Assembly (NCBI GenBank): GCA_965662365.1
Contig: CBFIHR010000008.1
Location: 1 to 64,000, forward strand
Length of the DNA stretch: 64,000 nt
Source: CAWVWD01 sp965662365
GTDB taxonomy: Bacteria > Bacteroidota > Bacteroidia > Chitinophagales > Saprospiraceae
Direction: 5' to 3'
A model generated the notes under the pieces. That model had not been told where the DNA came from. It did no database searches and saw nothing but the letters and a program-made list of their open reading frames with translations. Positions 1 through 7,593 of the stretch are shown piece after piece (position 1 is the stretch's first letter; each line of letters opens with the position of its first letter). The position numbers and the translations under genes were made by a program.

Positions 1-132
1 TGATACTATAAGATTGGCGTCATTCTTTGGCAAAATGCTTTAAAAATACATTACTGTTAAGAGAATAAAATGTAATAATCAGGATTTTTTTACCACAGAA
101 GACATTTCTCTTCATAATTATCTTATTATCCC

Positions 133-140
133 TACATTTG
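133..140 (+). promoter_or_regulatory. Promoter -7 element for the FKBP gene
   Basis: TACATTTG matches the Bacteroidota -7 consensus TAnnTTTG and lies 27 nt before the start codon at 168. No convincing -33 TTTG is seen. The 132 bases before it at the window edge hold no gene that I can see. Confidence 0.45.
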
Positions 141-167
141 CACTTTATAAATTAGTCAAAGTCACAC

Positions 168-1097
168 ATGAAAAAGATAAATATCGTTCTTATCATTTTT
201 GCTGCAGTAGCAATTATCGCTTGTAATCCAAGTAAAAAGGTTAGTAAAAAAGAAAATCCATATTCTCTGGCATTCGAAGTCCCGGATTCGGTTGCTTATG
301 CTTTGGGATTGTCGATGGGCAGTTATTTAAAGCGTCAGGGAATTGCCTCGATGGAACAAGAAGCATTTGGAAAAGGAATGCGAGAAGGCGGAGCTTTTGA
401 CGATGCAACCGATCAGCCGTTTTTAGATTCTATCAGCAGCAATGTTCAGACTTTTATGATGGAGTTCGCTCAGACAGTTCAAAATAAAATGATGGCGGAT
501 AGTAACTATGTTCCGGAAGATTTGAGTTTGCCATTAGATATCAGTACGAGCTTCGGATATTTGTTAGGGTCGAATTTGATAGAAGGTAACCTGGGCAAGG
601 CGAATTTTGATAAAGTTATCGCTGGAGTGAATGATGAGTTTGTCGGTGAGCCAACGTTTGATATGGAACAATTTAGCTTGATATTAGAAAACTATTTTGA
701 GGCAAATGACAGTATGCGAGTTGCTGTTAATGAAAAATATTTGGCAGACCATAAAACTAAAGAAGGAGTGATTACTACGATGAGTGGTTTGCAGTATAAA
801 GTGATTACGAAGGGTGAAGGCAAAATGCCAATAGCAACGGATAAAGTCAAAGTTCACTATAAAGGAACTTTCGTAGATGGAAAAACTTTTGACAGTTCGT
901 ATGATAGAGGTGAACCGATTTCTTTCCCTTTAAACCAAGTAATTTCGGGTTGGACAGAAGGCGTTTGTTTGATGCCTGTCGGCTCAAAATACTTGTTCGT
1001 TATTCCTCACGAATTAGGTTATGGCGAACGTGGTGGTCAAAGTATTCCACCAAAATCAACATTGATTTTTGAGGTGGAATTATTAGGAATCGAGTAA
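168..1097 (+). CDS. FKBP-type peptidyl-prolyl cis-trans isomerase, lipoprotein
   Basis: This is a 309-residue lipoprotein that should catalyse cis-trans isomerisation of prolyl bonds during folding of envelope proteins. An N-terminal signal ends in a lipobox (IIAC, Cys19). Residues about 35-195 resemble the helical FKBP-N dimerisation/chaperone part of FkpA/Mip proteins. Residues about 222-309 form the FKBP catalytic domain, with the usual VHYKGTF, GW.EG, and YGERG...IPP...LIFEVEL segments. It ends 21 nt before prfB on the same strand, so the two may be co-transcribed. The domain call is secure; the physiological clients are not known. Confidence 0.9.
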   Translation: MKKINIVLIIFAAVAIIACNPSKKVSKKENPYSLAFEVPDSVAYALGLSMGSYLKRQGIASMEQEAFGKGMREGGAFDDATDQPFLDSISSNVQTFMMEFAQTVQNKMMADSNYVPEDLSLPLDISTSFGYLLGSNLIEGNLGKANFDKVIAGVNDEFVGEPTFDMEQFSLILENYFEANDSMRVAVNEKYLADHKTKEGVITTMSGLQYKVITKGEGKMPIATDKVKVHYKGTFVDGKTFDSSYDRGEPISFPLNQVISGWTEGVCLMPVGSKYLFVIPHELGYGERGGQSIPPKSTLIFEVELLGIE

Positions 1098-1118
1098 TTT
1101 AACATTCAAATATAAAAC

Positions 1119-2202
1119 ATGACAACAGATCAATTAAGTACACTACAAACCAGATTGGACGTATTAAGGAGGTATCTTTGACGTTGATAACCGACGTAAC
1201 AAAATCAAAGAAAAACAAGAAATTTCTGTTAGTCCAAATTTCTGGAATAATCCTAAGGAGGCAGAGGCACTTTTGAGAGAAATGGGCTACGACAAAATGT
1301 GGGTCGATTTGTATGAAAAAGTCGAAGCTAAAGTTGAAGAGTTAGATATTTTATTGGAATTTTTGCAAGACGGCGAAGGCTCGGAGGAAGAAGTTGAAAA
1401 AATCTATCAAAATACTTTAGCACTTTTTGAAGATACAGAGTTTAGAACCGCACTTAATGAGCCTGAGGATCAATTAGATTGTGTGGTAGAAATCAACAGT
1501 GGTGCTGGAGGAACAGAAAGCTGTGACTGGGTGATGATGCTCTCTCGAATGTACGAAATGTGGGTCTCAAAATCTGGTCGAAAATTAAACTTTCTAAATA
1601 TTCAGCCCGATGATGTTGCGGGATATCGCAATGTTTCTTTTGAGGTGAAAGGCGAGTTTCCGTATGGATTTTTGAAGGGCGAAAGCGGTGTACATCGCTT
1701 AGTTCGTATCAGTCCGTTTAATGCTCAAGGTAAGCGTCAGACTACGTTTGCATCTGTTTTTGTTTATCCGATGGTTGATGATTCAATAGAAATTGATCTC
1801 AATCCGGCAGATATTACAATGGAAACTTTTCGAGCAAGCGGTGCTGGAGGTCAGCATGTGAATAAGACAGACTCTGCTGTTCGTTTGCGTCATGCTCCTT
1901 CGGGGATAGCTGTTGAGTGTCAAGAGGAACGTTCGCAACATCTGAACCGTGAAAAAGCCATGAAAATGTTACGTTCTCGATTGTATCAAATTGAAATCGA
2001 AAAACGTAATGCAGAACGTGCAAAAATCGAAGCTGGAAAGCAAAAAGTAGAATGGGGTTCACAGATTAGAAATTATGTTTTGCATCCATACAAAATGGTG
2101 AAAGACGTACGAACAGGTCACGAAACGTCACAAGCTCAAGCTGTGTTAGATGGCGATTTAGATAGTTTTCTGAAGGCGTATTTGATGCAAGGAAAAGCGT
2201 AA
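1119..2202 (+). CDS. prfB: Peptide chain release factor 2, programmed +1 frameshift
   Basis: RF2 recognises UGA and UAA and triggers peptide release. The gene starts at ATG 1119, reads 20 codons, and meets an in-frame TGA at 1179-1181. The site is CTT TGA C preceded by AGGAGG (1167-1172) at the same spacing as in E. coli, so ribosomes slip +1 and continue from GAC at 1180. The full product is about 360 residues. The downstream part has the SPF stop-codon reading motif (about residues 198-200) and the catalytic GGQ (about 243-245). A caller that ignores frameshifting would begin the gene too late, near 1273. Low RF2 slows termination at the UGA and raises frameshifting, giving autoregulation (established for the family). 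Confidence 0.96.
1167..1182 (+). promoter_or_regulatory. RF2 programmed frameshift site
   Basis: AGGAGG, then TAT CTT TGA C. The Shine-Dalgarno-like hexamer, the slippery CTT codon and the poorly terminating UGAC context are all intact. Confidence 0.95.
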
Positions 2203-2221
2203 TTTTTTAAATAGAGTATTT

Positions 2222-2255
2222 AAAAAGGCTTTCGATGAAAATCGAAAGCCTTTTT
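2222..2255 (+). terminator. Rho-independent terminator after prfB
   Basis: A perfect 15-bp stem (2222-2236 with 2241-2255) closes a GAAA loop and ends in a run of five T. Confidence 0.85.
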
Positions 2256-2690
2256 AGTAAAATCAGGTTGTAGCCTCGCAAATAAATACGTAATAATCAG
2301 TTACTAAGCGGTATTACTTGTCCCTATTGTCTTATAAAAAGGAAATCAGCGAGCTGCAACGACGAATTTTTTCTTTCAAAACTGTAACTTTTTTAATATC
2401 CGACATTATACCAATGAAAAAACACAAACACGAACTGACATTCTTTTAATGTTTCAATGTTCGAGTGTTTAAATGTCAAAATAATCGAGTGTTGATAATA
2501 CTCAATTTGTGAAACATTTAAATATTGGAACACTAAAAACATTGATATTCTACACAAAGACTGAAAGAATTTTTTAGATACTTAATTATAAGTTATTGAT
2601 TGTAAAGTATTTATTATTAGTAATTTCTTATTAAGAATTAAAAAAAATGCTCGATTCGTGTTCTATTTAGGTGAAGATAACTAAATTAGT
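2256..2690. repeat. Intergenic region with two dispersed-repeat remnants
   Basis: No gene is seen. About 2266-2362 is bounded by imperfect inverted ends (TTGTAGCCTCGC... and the complement of ...GCGAGCTGCAA) that resemble the ends of the element at 11279-11402. About 2448-2545 is a second imperfect palindrome with GTTCGAGTGTTTAAATGT on the left and its degenerate complement on the right; it is related to the repeat at 46473-46530. Both look like decayed short palindromic elements. Confidence 0.4.
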
Positions 2691-3299
2691 ATGTTGTCAG
2701 TAACAGCAAAAAGCATAACCGCTATACGCATGGACGTATCAAATAGAACCATATCATCAGAGGCGATTCAATCGGAATGGCAGGAGATTCAGGCTGCAAA
2801 GCTGAATCCTGCACTGTTTCGACCGTTGTACAATCGTTACTTCGAGCCTATTTTTAGATTTATTTTAAGTCGTTGTGGTGACGAGAGTTTGGCAGGAGAT
2901 ATCTGCTCTCAAGTTTTCCTCAAAGCAATGCAAAAACTAAAAGGTTACGAATTTAAAGGCGTACCATTTTCGGCTTGGCTCTACCGCATTGCCAGCAATG
3001 AAGTCGCACAACACTACCGCAATACTAAAAAAACGCGGGTTGTAAGTGCAGAAGAAATGCAGCTGGAAGATATAGTCGAAGAAATGGATTTTGATCACTT
3101 CGGTGAATATCGAGATGTGATGCTCGAAGTTCTGGAGGAGTTAAAACCAATTGAAATGCAATTAATTGAAATGCGTTTTTTTGAAAAAAGACCGTTCAAG
3201 GAAATTGCTTATATCTTAAAACTCTCAGAAAGCAATGCCAAAGTGAAAACGTACCGAATTTTGGAACGTATGAAAAAGAAAATTTTAAAAAGAAAATAG
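2691..3299 (+). CDS. ECF-type RNA polymerase sigma factor
   Basis: A 202-residue sigma-70 family factor that should direct RNA polymerase to a small regulon in response to a surface or stress signal. Region 2 is at about 40-105, with the typical FRFILSRCGDESLAGDICSQVF helix. Region 4, the -35 reading helix-turn-helix, is at about 140-198 (MRFFEKRPFKEIAYILKLSE). The first ATG is used; an ATG at 2730 would give a more usual length and may be the true start. It lies 56 nt before a large single-pass membrane protein, the usual sigma/anti-sigma order, with a palindrome in the gap. Confidence 0.88.
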   Translation: MLSVTAKSITAIRMDVSNRTISSEAIQSEWQEIQAAKLNPALFRPLYNRYFEPIFRFILSRCGDESLAGDICSQVFLKAMQKLKGYEFKGVPFSAWLYRIASNEVAQHYRNTKKTRVVSAEEMQLEDIVEEMDFDHFGEYRDVMLEVLEELKPIEMQLIEMRFFEKRPFKEIAYILKLSESNAKVKTYRILERMKKKILKRK

Positions 3300-3308
3300 T
3301 TCATAATA

Positions 3309-3341
3309 GACCTGTCAGGTTGTCAAAATCTGACAGGTCTC
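3309..3341. repeat. Palindromic repeat, AGACCTGTCAG type
   Basis: An 11-bp perfect inverted repeat (3309-3319 with 3331-3341) sits between the sigma gene and its partner. A relative lies at 62256-62283. It could act as an attenuator inside the operon, but its sequence suggests a dispersed element. Confidence 0.6.
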
Positions 3342-3355
3342 AAGAGCCATATTAA

Positions 3356-5131
3356 ATGAAAAAACTTTACGATATACGCATTAATCCAGAGCAGCCCTCA
3401 AGTGAAGCAGTCGCTAAACACATGGATTTCGATGCTTTATTAGAACAATTTGAAGCTGAAGAAAAACAGCAACCGAAAGTTGTTCAGATGTGGCAAAGAC
3501 CAGCTCGACGTTGGGCGTTGGTAGCTGCTTCATTTGCATTGGTGGTCATGGCGACCTTTGCGATTCAGCAGGTCTTTTTTAAGCCTATAAAAGCGAACAA
3601 AATCGCCCAACCCTTCATCAATCCGCCGATTAAAACGATACAAAAAGAATTTATAACTTTTGAAGTTGACGCTACAAAAGGCGGTGAATTTGTAATGGAT
3701 GATGGTACAAAAATTATTATTCCTAAAAATGCTTTTGTCGATGCTTCGGGTACTAAGATTACTGGAATGGTCGCATTGAAATATCGCAAATATCAAAACG
3801 TTGAAGAAATTTTCCTTTCGGGAATTCCGATGCAGTATGATAGTGCAAATGTGCAGTATAATATGGCTTCGGTCGGTATGATGGAACTCGCTGGCGACTA
3901 CAAAAATAAGGTCATTACCATTCGACCAAATACACCTTTAACCATCGAATTAGTAGCTCAAACGAATTTGGACAAAATTCAAGATTATAATGTTTACAAA
4001 TTAGATACCGTTGTCAAAAACTGGGAATATGTCGCTTTAGATGATGTGAGGATTGATCTGGACGCAGCGACTTCAAAACGTATTGATGCTGCATTAGCGG
4101 AAAGCGAAATTGTCAAAAAAATAGCTTTAGCACACAATCAACTGAAGGAATGGAAGGCAATGAAAACGAAGAAAAAGCAACAAACGACTAATTTTTTACC
4201 ACAAAAGCCAATTCCGCCCAAACGTACAAATGGGGAAGATTTTGTTTTAGATTTTGATTTGTCGGCTTTCGCCACTATTGAAAATAGTATTAAGTCAGCA
4301 TCCGATGACTCCGTTGAATTTGCTGAACAAGCTCCTTACAAAGGCGAAGATTTAACAAAATATGCTAATGTGATGTGGGAAGTTTCGGCAGACCAGAAAA
4401 TAGCTTATGAAAAAGCTATTTCGGATATCGTTTGGAGAACAGTCGAATTGTATAAAATTGATAATCAGAACTTTAGATTACGATTAGCAACTGGGCAGAC
4501 GAAAGTCGAATTGATGGTTTCGCCGGTCTTAACTGGTCAAGAATTGGAGAAAGCAGAAGCAAAATATCGACAAGAATTGGCTGCATATAATGCTTTACTA
4601 GCAGAATATCAGCAGGGGAGAAATAATATTGAGGTTGATGCAACTTATGATTCTGAAATAAAAAAGCTTGAACAGGAAATTGCTCAACTTCAACGGGCAT
4701 ATAACAAAGCAAGAATCGTTGCTATGCGTGAAATGGATTTGAATCTAAAAAATCAAATAATCATTAACCGTTTCAATTTGACAGAATTCGGGATCTGGAA
4801 TTGTGACAAACCAGAACCCGTCGAGAAACGAACAGTAAAAGCCAATTTTCAAGACAAAAACGGTGACGCTATCGATTATTATATGGTTTATGTAGCTGAT
4901 AAAACGAATGGTCGAGTTCAACGTTTTTATACTAATCAACAAACTAAAATCGCTTATAATCCGGATGCAGAAAATGTACTATGGCTGGTATCGAAAAAGG
5001 GTGAAATTGCCGTAGCAAAAGCCAGTGAATTTATAAAAATTAAAAATAAAAAGCAGTTTACTTTTACATTAGATAAGTTATCACAACAGCTTGATAATAA
5101 AGAAGATGTGAAAAGAATTTTAGGGTTATAA
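3356..5131 (+). CDS. Putative membrane anti-sigma/regulator protein
   Basis: The 591-residue product has a cytoplasmic N-terminus of about 50 residues, one transmembrane helix (about 52-72) and a long periplasmic part. The start of the periplasmic part (about 90-220) looks beta-rich and contains GGEFVMDDGTKIIIPKNAF. A coiled coil covers about 415-470 (ELEKAEAKYRQELAAYNAL and on), and a beta-rich C-terminal segment follows. No zinc-binding anti-sigma motif is visible in the N-terminus. Its position behind an ECF sigma gene suggests that it holds the sigma factor at the membrane and senses an envelope signal; this is inferred from context, not from a recognised domain. Confidence 0.55.
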   Translation: MKKLYDIRINPEQPSSEAVAKHMDFDALLEQFEAEEKQQPKVVQMWQRPARRWALVAASFALVVMATFAIQQVFFKPIKANKIAQPFINPPIKTIQKEFITFEVDATKGGEFVMDDGTKIIIPKNAFVDASGTKITGMVALKYRKYQNVEEIFLSGIPMQYDSANVQYNMASVGMMELAGDYKNKVITIRPNTPLTIELVAQTNLDKIQDYNVYKLDTVVKNWEYVALDDVRIDLDAATSKRIDAALAESEIVKKIALAHNQLKEWKAMKTKKKQQTTNFLPQKPIPPKRTNGEDFVLDFDLSAFATIENSIKSASDDSVEFAEQAPYKGEDLTKYANVMWEVSADQKIAYEKAISDIVWRTVELYKIDNQNFRLRLATGQTKVELMVSPVLTGQELEKAEAKYRQELAAYNALLAEYQQGRNNIEVDATYDSEIKKLEQEIAQLQRAYNKARIVAMREMDLNLKNQIIINRFNLTEFGIWNCDKPEPVEKRTVKANFQDKNGDAIDYYMVYVADKTNGRVQRFYTNQQTKIAYNPDAENVLWLVSKKGEIAVAKASEFIKIKNKKQFTFTLDKLSQQLDNKEDVKRILGL

Positions 5132-5158
5132 AGCAAGTAGGTTAAGGGCTATATTTCG

Positions 5159-5195
5159 ACAAACCTATAAGATTTTTAATGTCTTATAGGTTTGT
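5159..5195. terminator. Bidirectional terminator-like hairpin
   Basis: A 14-bp perfect stem (5159-5172 with 5182-5195) lies between the convergent genes ending at 5131 and 5297. Confidence 0.6.
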
Positions 5196-5296
5196 AATTT
5201 CATTATCAAAATAAATATCTCAACTTACTCACAACTTCGTTTAATCCTATTAAAAATCAACCATTAATAGTTTGATAAATAATAGTTTGCAAAGGA

Positions 5297-7102
5297 TTAT
5301 TTTTCTTTCAATACTTCAATTTCTCCAATCATCTTTTGTAAAGTCTGTTTTCCTTCTTCTAATTCCTTCAAAATAGCCGTTTTTTTATCTTCAAAACGAG
5401 ATTGAACCTTTTCAAAAACATTGTAATAATACTCAATTCCATCATTCAAATTATTGGCAAAACGATCTAAATATTTTGCTTGTTTGCGGTTAAAATTATC
5501 TGCAGATTGCTGAATTTCCTTTTTGAAATAGTCTAAATAAATATTCAGCTCTTTGATAAACATATTCGGTCGATCGGGACGAGCCAAATTCTCTTCTCGA
5601 CCATAAATATGATTAATCATACGCTGTAAAGAAATCACATCGGAAAAATACGCTAAATTAGGGCCAGGACAAACCGAAACTCCTTCTTTTTCTTTTTTTG
5701 TATCCAAACCATAATCCAGTAAAGCTGATGTTCCCAAGCCAACACAAATACAAGATTTTTCAGTAATCGCATCAAATTCTTTTTGATATGCTTCGTCCGT
5801 CAAACCATTTGCTTTCAGTTCATTCAGCTTCAAATATTGATACTGACGAGAAGCAGTACAAAGTGCTTTATCCCCAAAATCCTTGTTCAATTCCACATAC
5901 TTTTTCGGGCAAGAACTACCCGGGCGACCTTTGGCGATAAGTTGCTCTTTTTCAGCGTCTTTGGTATTGCCACGCATATTATTAAACGGCACTCCTAAAG
6001 GTGAAATACCACTTAAGTATAAGTCTTTTTCTTTGGCTTTCGCCAATTGTTGACGAGTAGCAGTATCGACAGTTGTCGCTTCGGGAACTAACAGAAACGG
6101 ACTTCCCCAACCGACAGAATCAACACCATAATAATCCAATAAAAAGTCGTGCTCTTCTGATGTTCCTACGCCACCTTGAGCCGTAACTTTTATAGACAAT
6201 AATTGATTTGGAATTGTACGATTTTTGGCTTCTAAAGCTTTTACCAAAACCGAATTTACCTGCTCAATTAGTTCTTGACGTTTCTCTTTAAACTCTGCCA
6301 AAACTGGCCCCAACAAATAACCTTCTGTCGCAAAAGCGTGGCCACCACAATTTAAACCAGACTCGATACGATATTCCGACACCCAAAGTCCTTTTTTTGC
6401 TAAAAACTTACCTTGAATCAACGCAGAACGATAATCGCTTACTTTTAAAATAATTTTCTTATTTAATTCGCCATTTTCATTCGGAAAAAAATCATCGAAA
6501 TTATCCATATAACTATACAATCGAGGATTCATACCTGCCGAAAGAACAACCGAAGAGGTCAGTTTACTATTCGCAAAACCTCTCAATGCAGCGTGTGCAT
6601 CGTTGTATTCAGCTGGTAACTTTTCTTTATTTCGATAGTTTTCCTTATCGACTTTCGTCATAATATTCACATCAATACTTCCCATTGACAAGCGTTCGCT
6701 AAACCAACTTTTAATACTTTCTAAGTCGATTTTCGGCATTTCCATATTTTGAAAATGCTGTTTAACCTCTGCCGTATTAGGCAACAAATCGACGTATTTT
6801 TTTAAGTCGTTTTGAGCCTCTTCTGTAGCATTTTGGATTTGCTCAAACTTGGCTTTCGCTAAATCGTGCATCAAGTCCAAATAAGCGGTGATTCGCTTCG
6901 CCCGAAAATCCTCAACCGCTTCCGTAATCGCTTCATAAGGCTGCTGATACTTTTCGCAATACATTTTTCGTAATCGCTCCAATAACATATCATCGACCAA
7001 AGAAATCACAGAATCAATACCGTATTGAGCTACTTTCAGCGGTGTATCTATTGTATATCCAATTCCCATCACAGGAATATGGAAAGAATGTACTTTCGAC
7101 AT
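5297..7102 (-). CDS. Large nitronate-monooxygenase-like TIM-barrel protein, function unknown
   Basis: A 601-residue soluble protein. The N-terminus (HIPVMGIGYTIDTPLKVAQYG, about 8-28), the SGLNCGGHAF segment (248-257), and KVTAQGGVGTSEEHDFLL...GVDSVGWGSPFLLVPEAT (305-343) follow the order of the phosphate and flavin loops in nitronate monooxygenase/2-nitropropane dioxygenase barrels. It is nearly twice the usual size: a helical insert fills about 40-180, and there is a C-terminal half with Cys398, 415, 451, 453 and 478 and a terminal coiled coil. The similarity is by eye only, so the reaction is unknown. Cys451 and Cys453 form a CIC pair that could bind metal or act in redox chemistry. Confidence 0.5.
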   Translation of the reverse strand: MSKVHSFHIPVMGIGYTIDTPLKVAQYGIDSVISLVDDMLLERLRKMYCEKYQQPYEAITEAVEDFRAKRITAYLDLMHDLAKAKFEQIQNATEEAQNDLKKYVDLLPNTAEVKQHFQNMEMPKIDLESIKSWFSERLSMGSIDVNIMTKVDKENYRNKEKLPAEYNDAHAALRGFANSKLTSSVVLSAGMNPRLYSYMDNFDDFFPNENGELNKKIILKVSDYRSALIQGKFLAKKGLWVSEYRIESGLNCGGHAFATEGYLLGPVLAEFKEKRQELIEQVNSVLVKALEAKNRTIPNQLLSIKVTAQGGVGTSEEHDFLLDYYGVDSVGWGSPFLLVPEATTVDTATRQQLAKAKEKDLYLSGISPLGVPFNNMRGNTKDAEKEQLIAKGRPGSSCPKKYVELNKDFGDKALCTASRQYQYLKLNELKANGLTDEAYQKEFDAITEKSCICVGLGTSALLDYGLDTKKEKEGVSVCPGPNLAYFSDVISLQRMINHIYGREENLARPDRPNMFIKELNIYLDYFKKEIQQSADNFNRKQAKYLDRFANNLNDGIEYYYNVFEKVQSRFEDKKTAILKELEEGKQTLQKMIGEIEVLKEK

Positions 7103-7290
7103 ATATAGTATTTTTTAAATTTGAAATAAACTTTTTTCTAACTTTTAGTTTATAAATCGTAAAAATAACCGATGATAAGATGTTAAAAAATAAACAGGGC
7201 GAAAATTCGCTAAGAAGTGATATCTATCATCTTTTTTGTGTAGAAATATAGGAGAAATGAAGGGGAAAGAGTAGGGAACGGGTGCATAGA

Positions 7291-7325
7291 AAAAGCGTTG
7301 ATCTTATTGTAAAATCAACGCTTTT
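7291..7325. terminator. Terminator of the topA operon
   Basis: A 12-bp stem (7291-7302 with 7314-7325) whose minus-strand copy ends in a T run. It lies about 90 nt downstream of the small membrane protein gene. The remainder of 7103-7416 shows no gene. Confidence 0.6.
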
Positions 7326-7416
7326 AATATTAAAGCTCAATAAAATTTGTCAAAAACAGTTTAAAATCCATGTTTCGGAATGCTGATAGAATCAGCACAA
7401 TTCAATAATCTAAAAA

Positions 7417-7590
7417 TTACTCAACTTTTCCTTCACAAGCCTCTAAGGCAGCTTTTGTATCCTCTAACTCTGTTTTGAGTTGCTTTGTTTGATAGGCGGC
7501 ATAAACCGCAGCACCTCCAAAAAGTAAAATGAATACTGCAACAAGAACGAACATTCTCATCACGGTTTGATTTGTTCCTGATTCGCTCAT
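7417..7590 (-). CDS. Small membrane protein linked to topA
   Basis: A 57-residue frame begins with ATG 3 nt after the topA stop codon on the same strand. It has a short polar N-terminus, one transmembrane helix (about 13-32, VLVAVFILLFGGAAVYAAY) and a charged coiled-coil tail (KQLKTELEDTKAALEACEGK). The tight coupling, clear amphipathic tail and terminator behind it argue for a real gene. No known family is recognised. It could be a tail-anchored scaffold, and the single Cys52 could form an intermolecular disulfide; both are guesses. Confidence 0.6.
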   Translation of the reverse strand: MSESGTNQTVMRMFVLVAVFILLFGGAAVYAAYQTKQLKTELEDTKAALEACEGKVE

Positions 7591-7593
7591 AAT

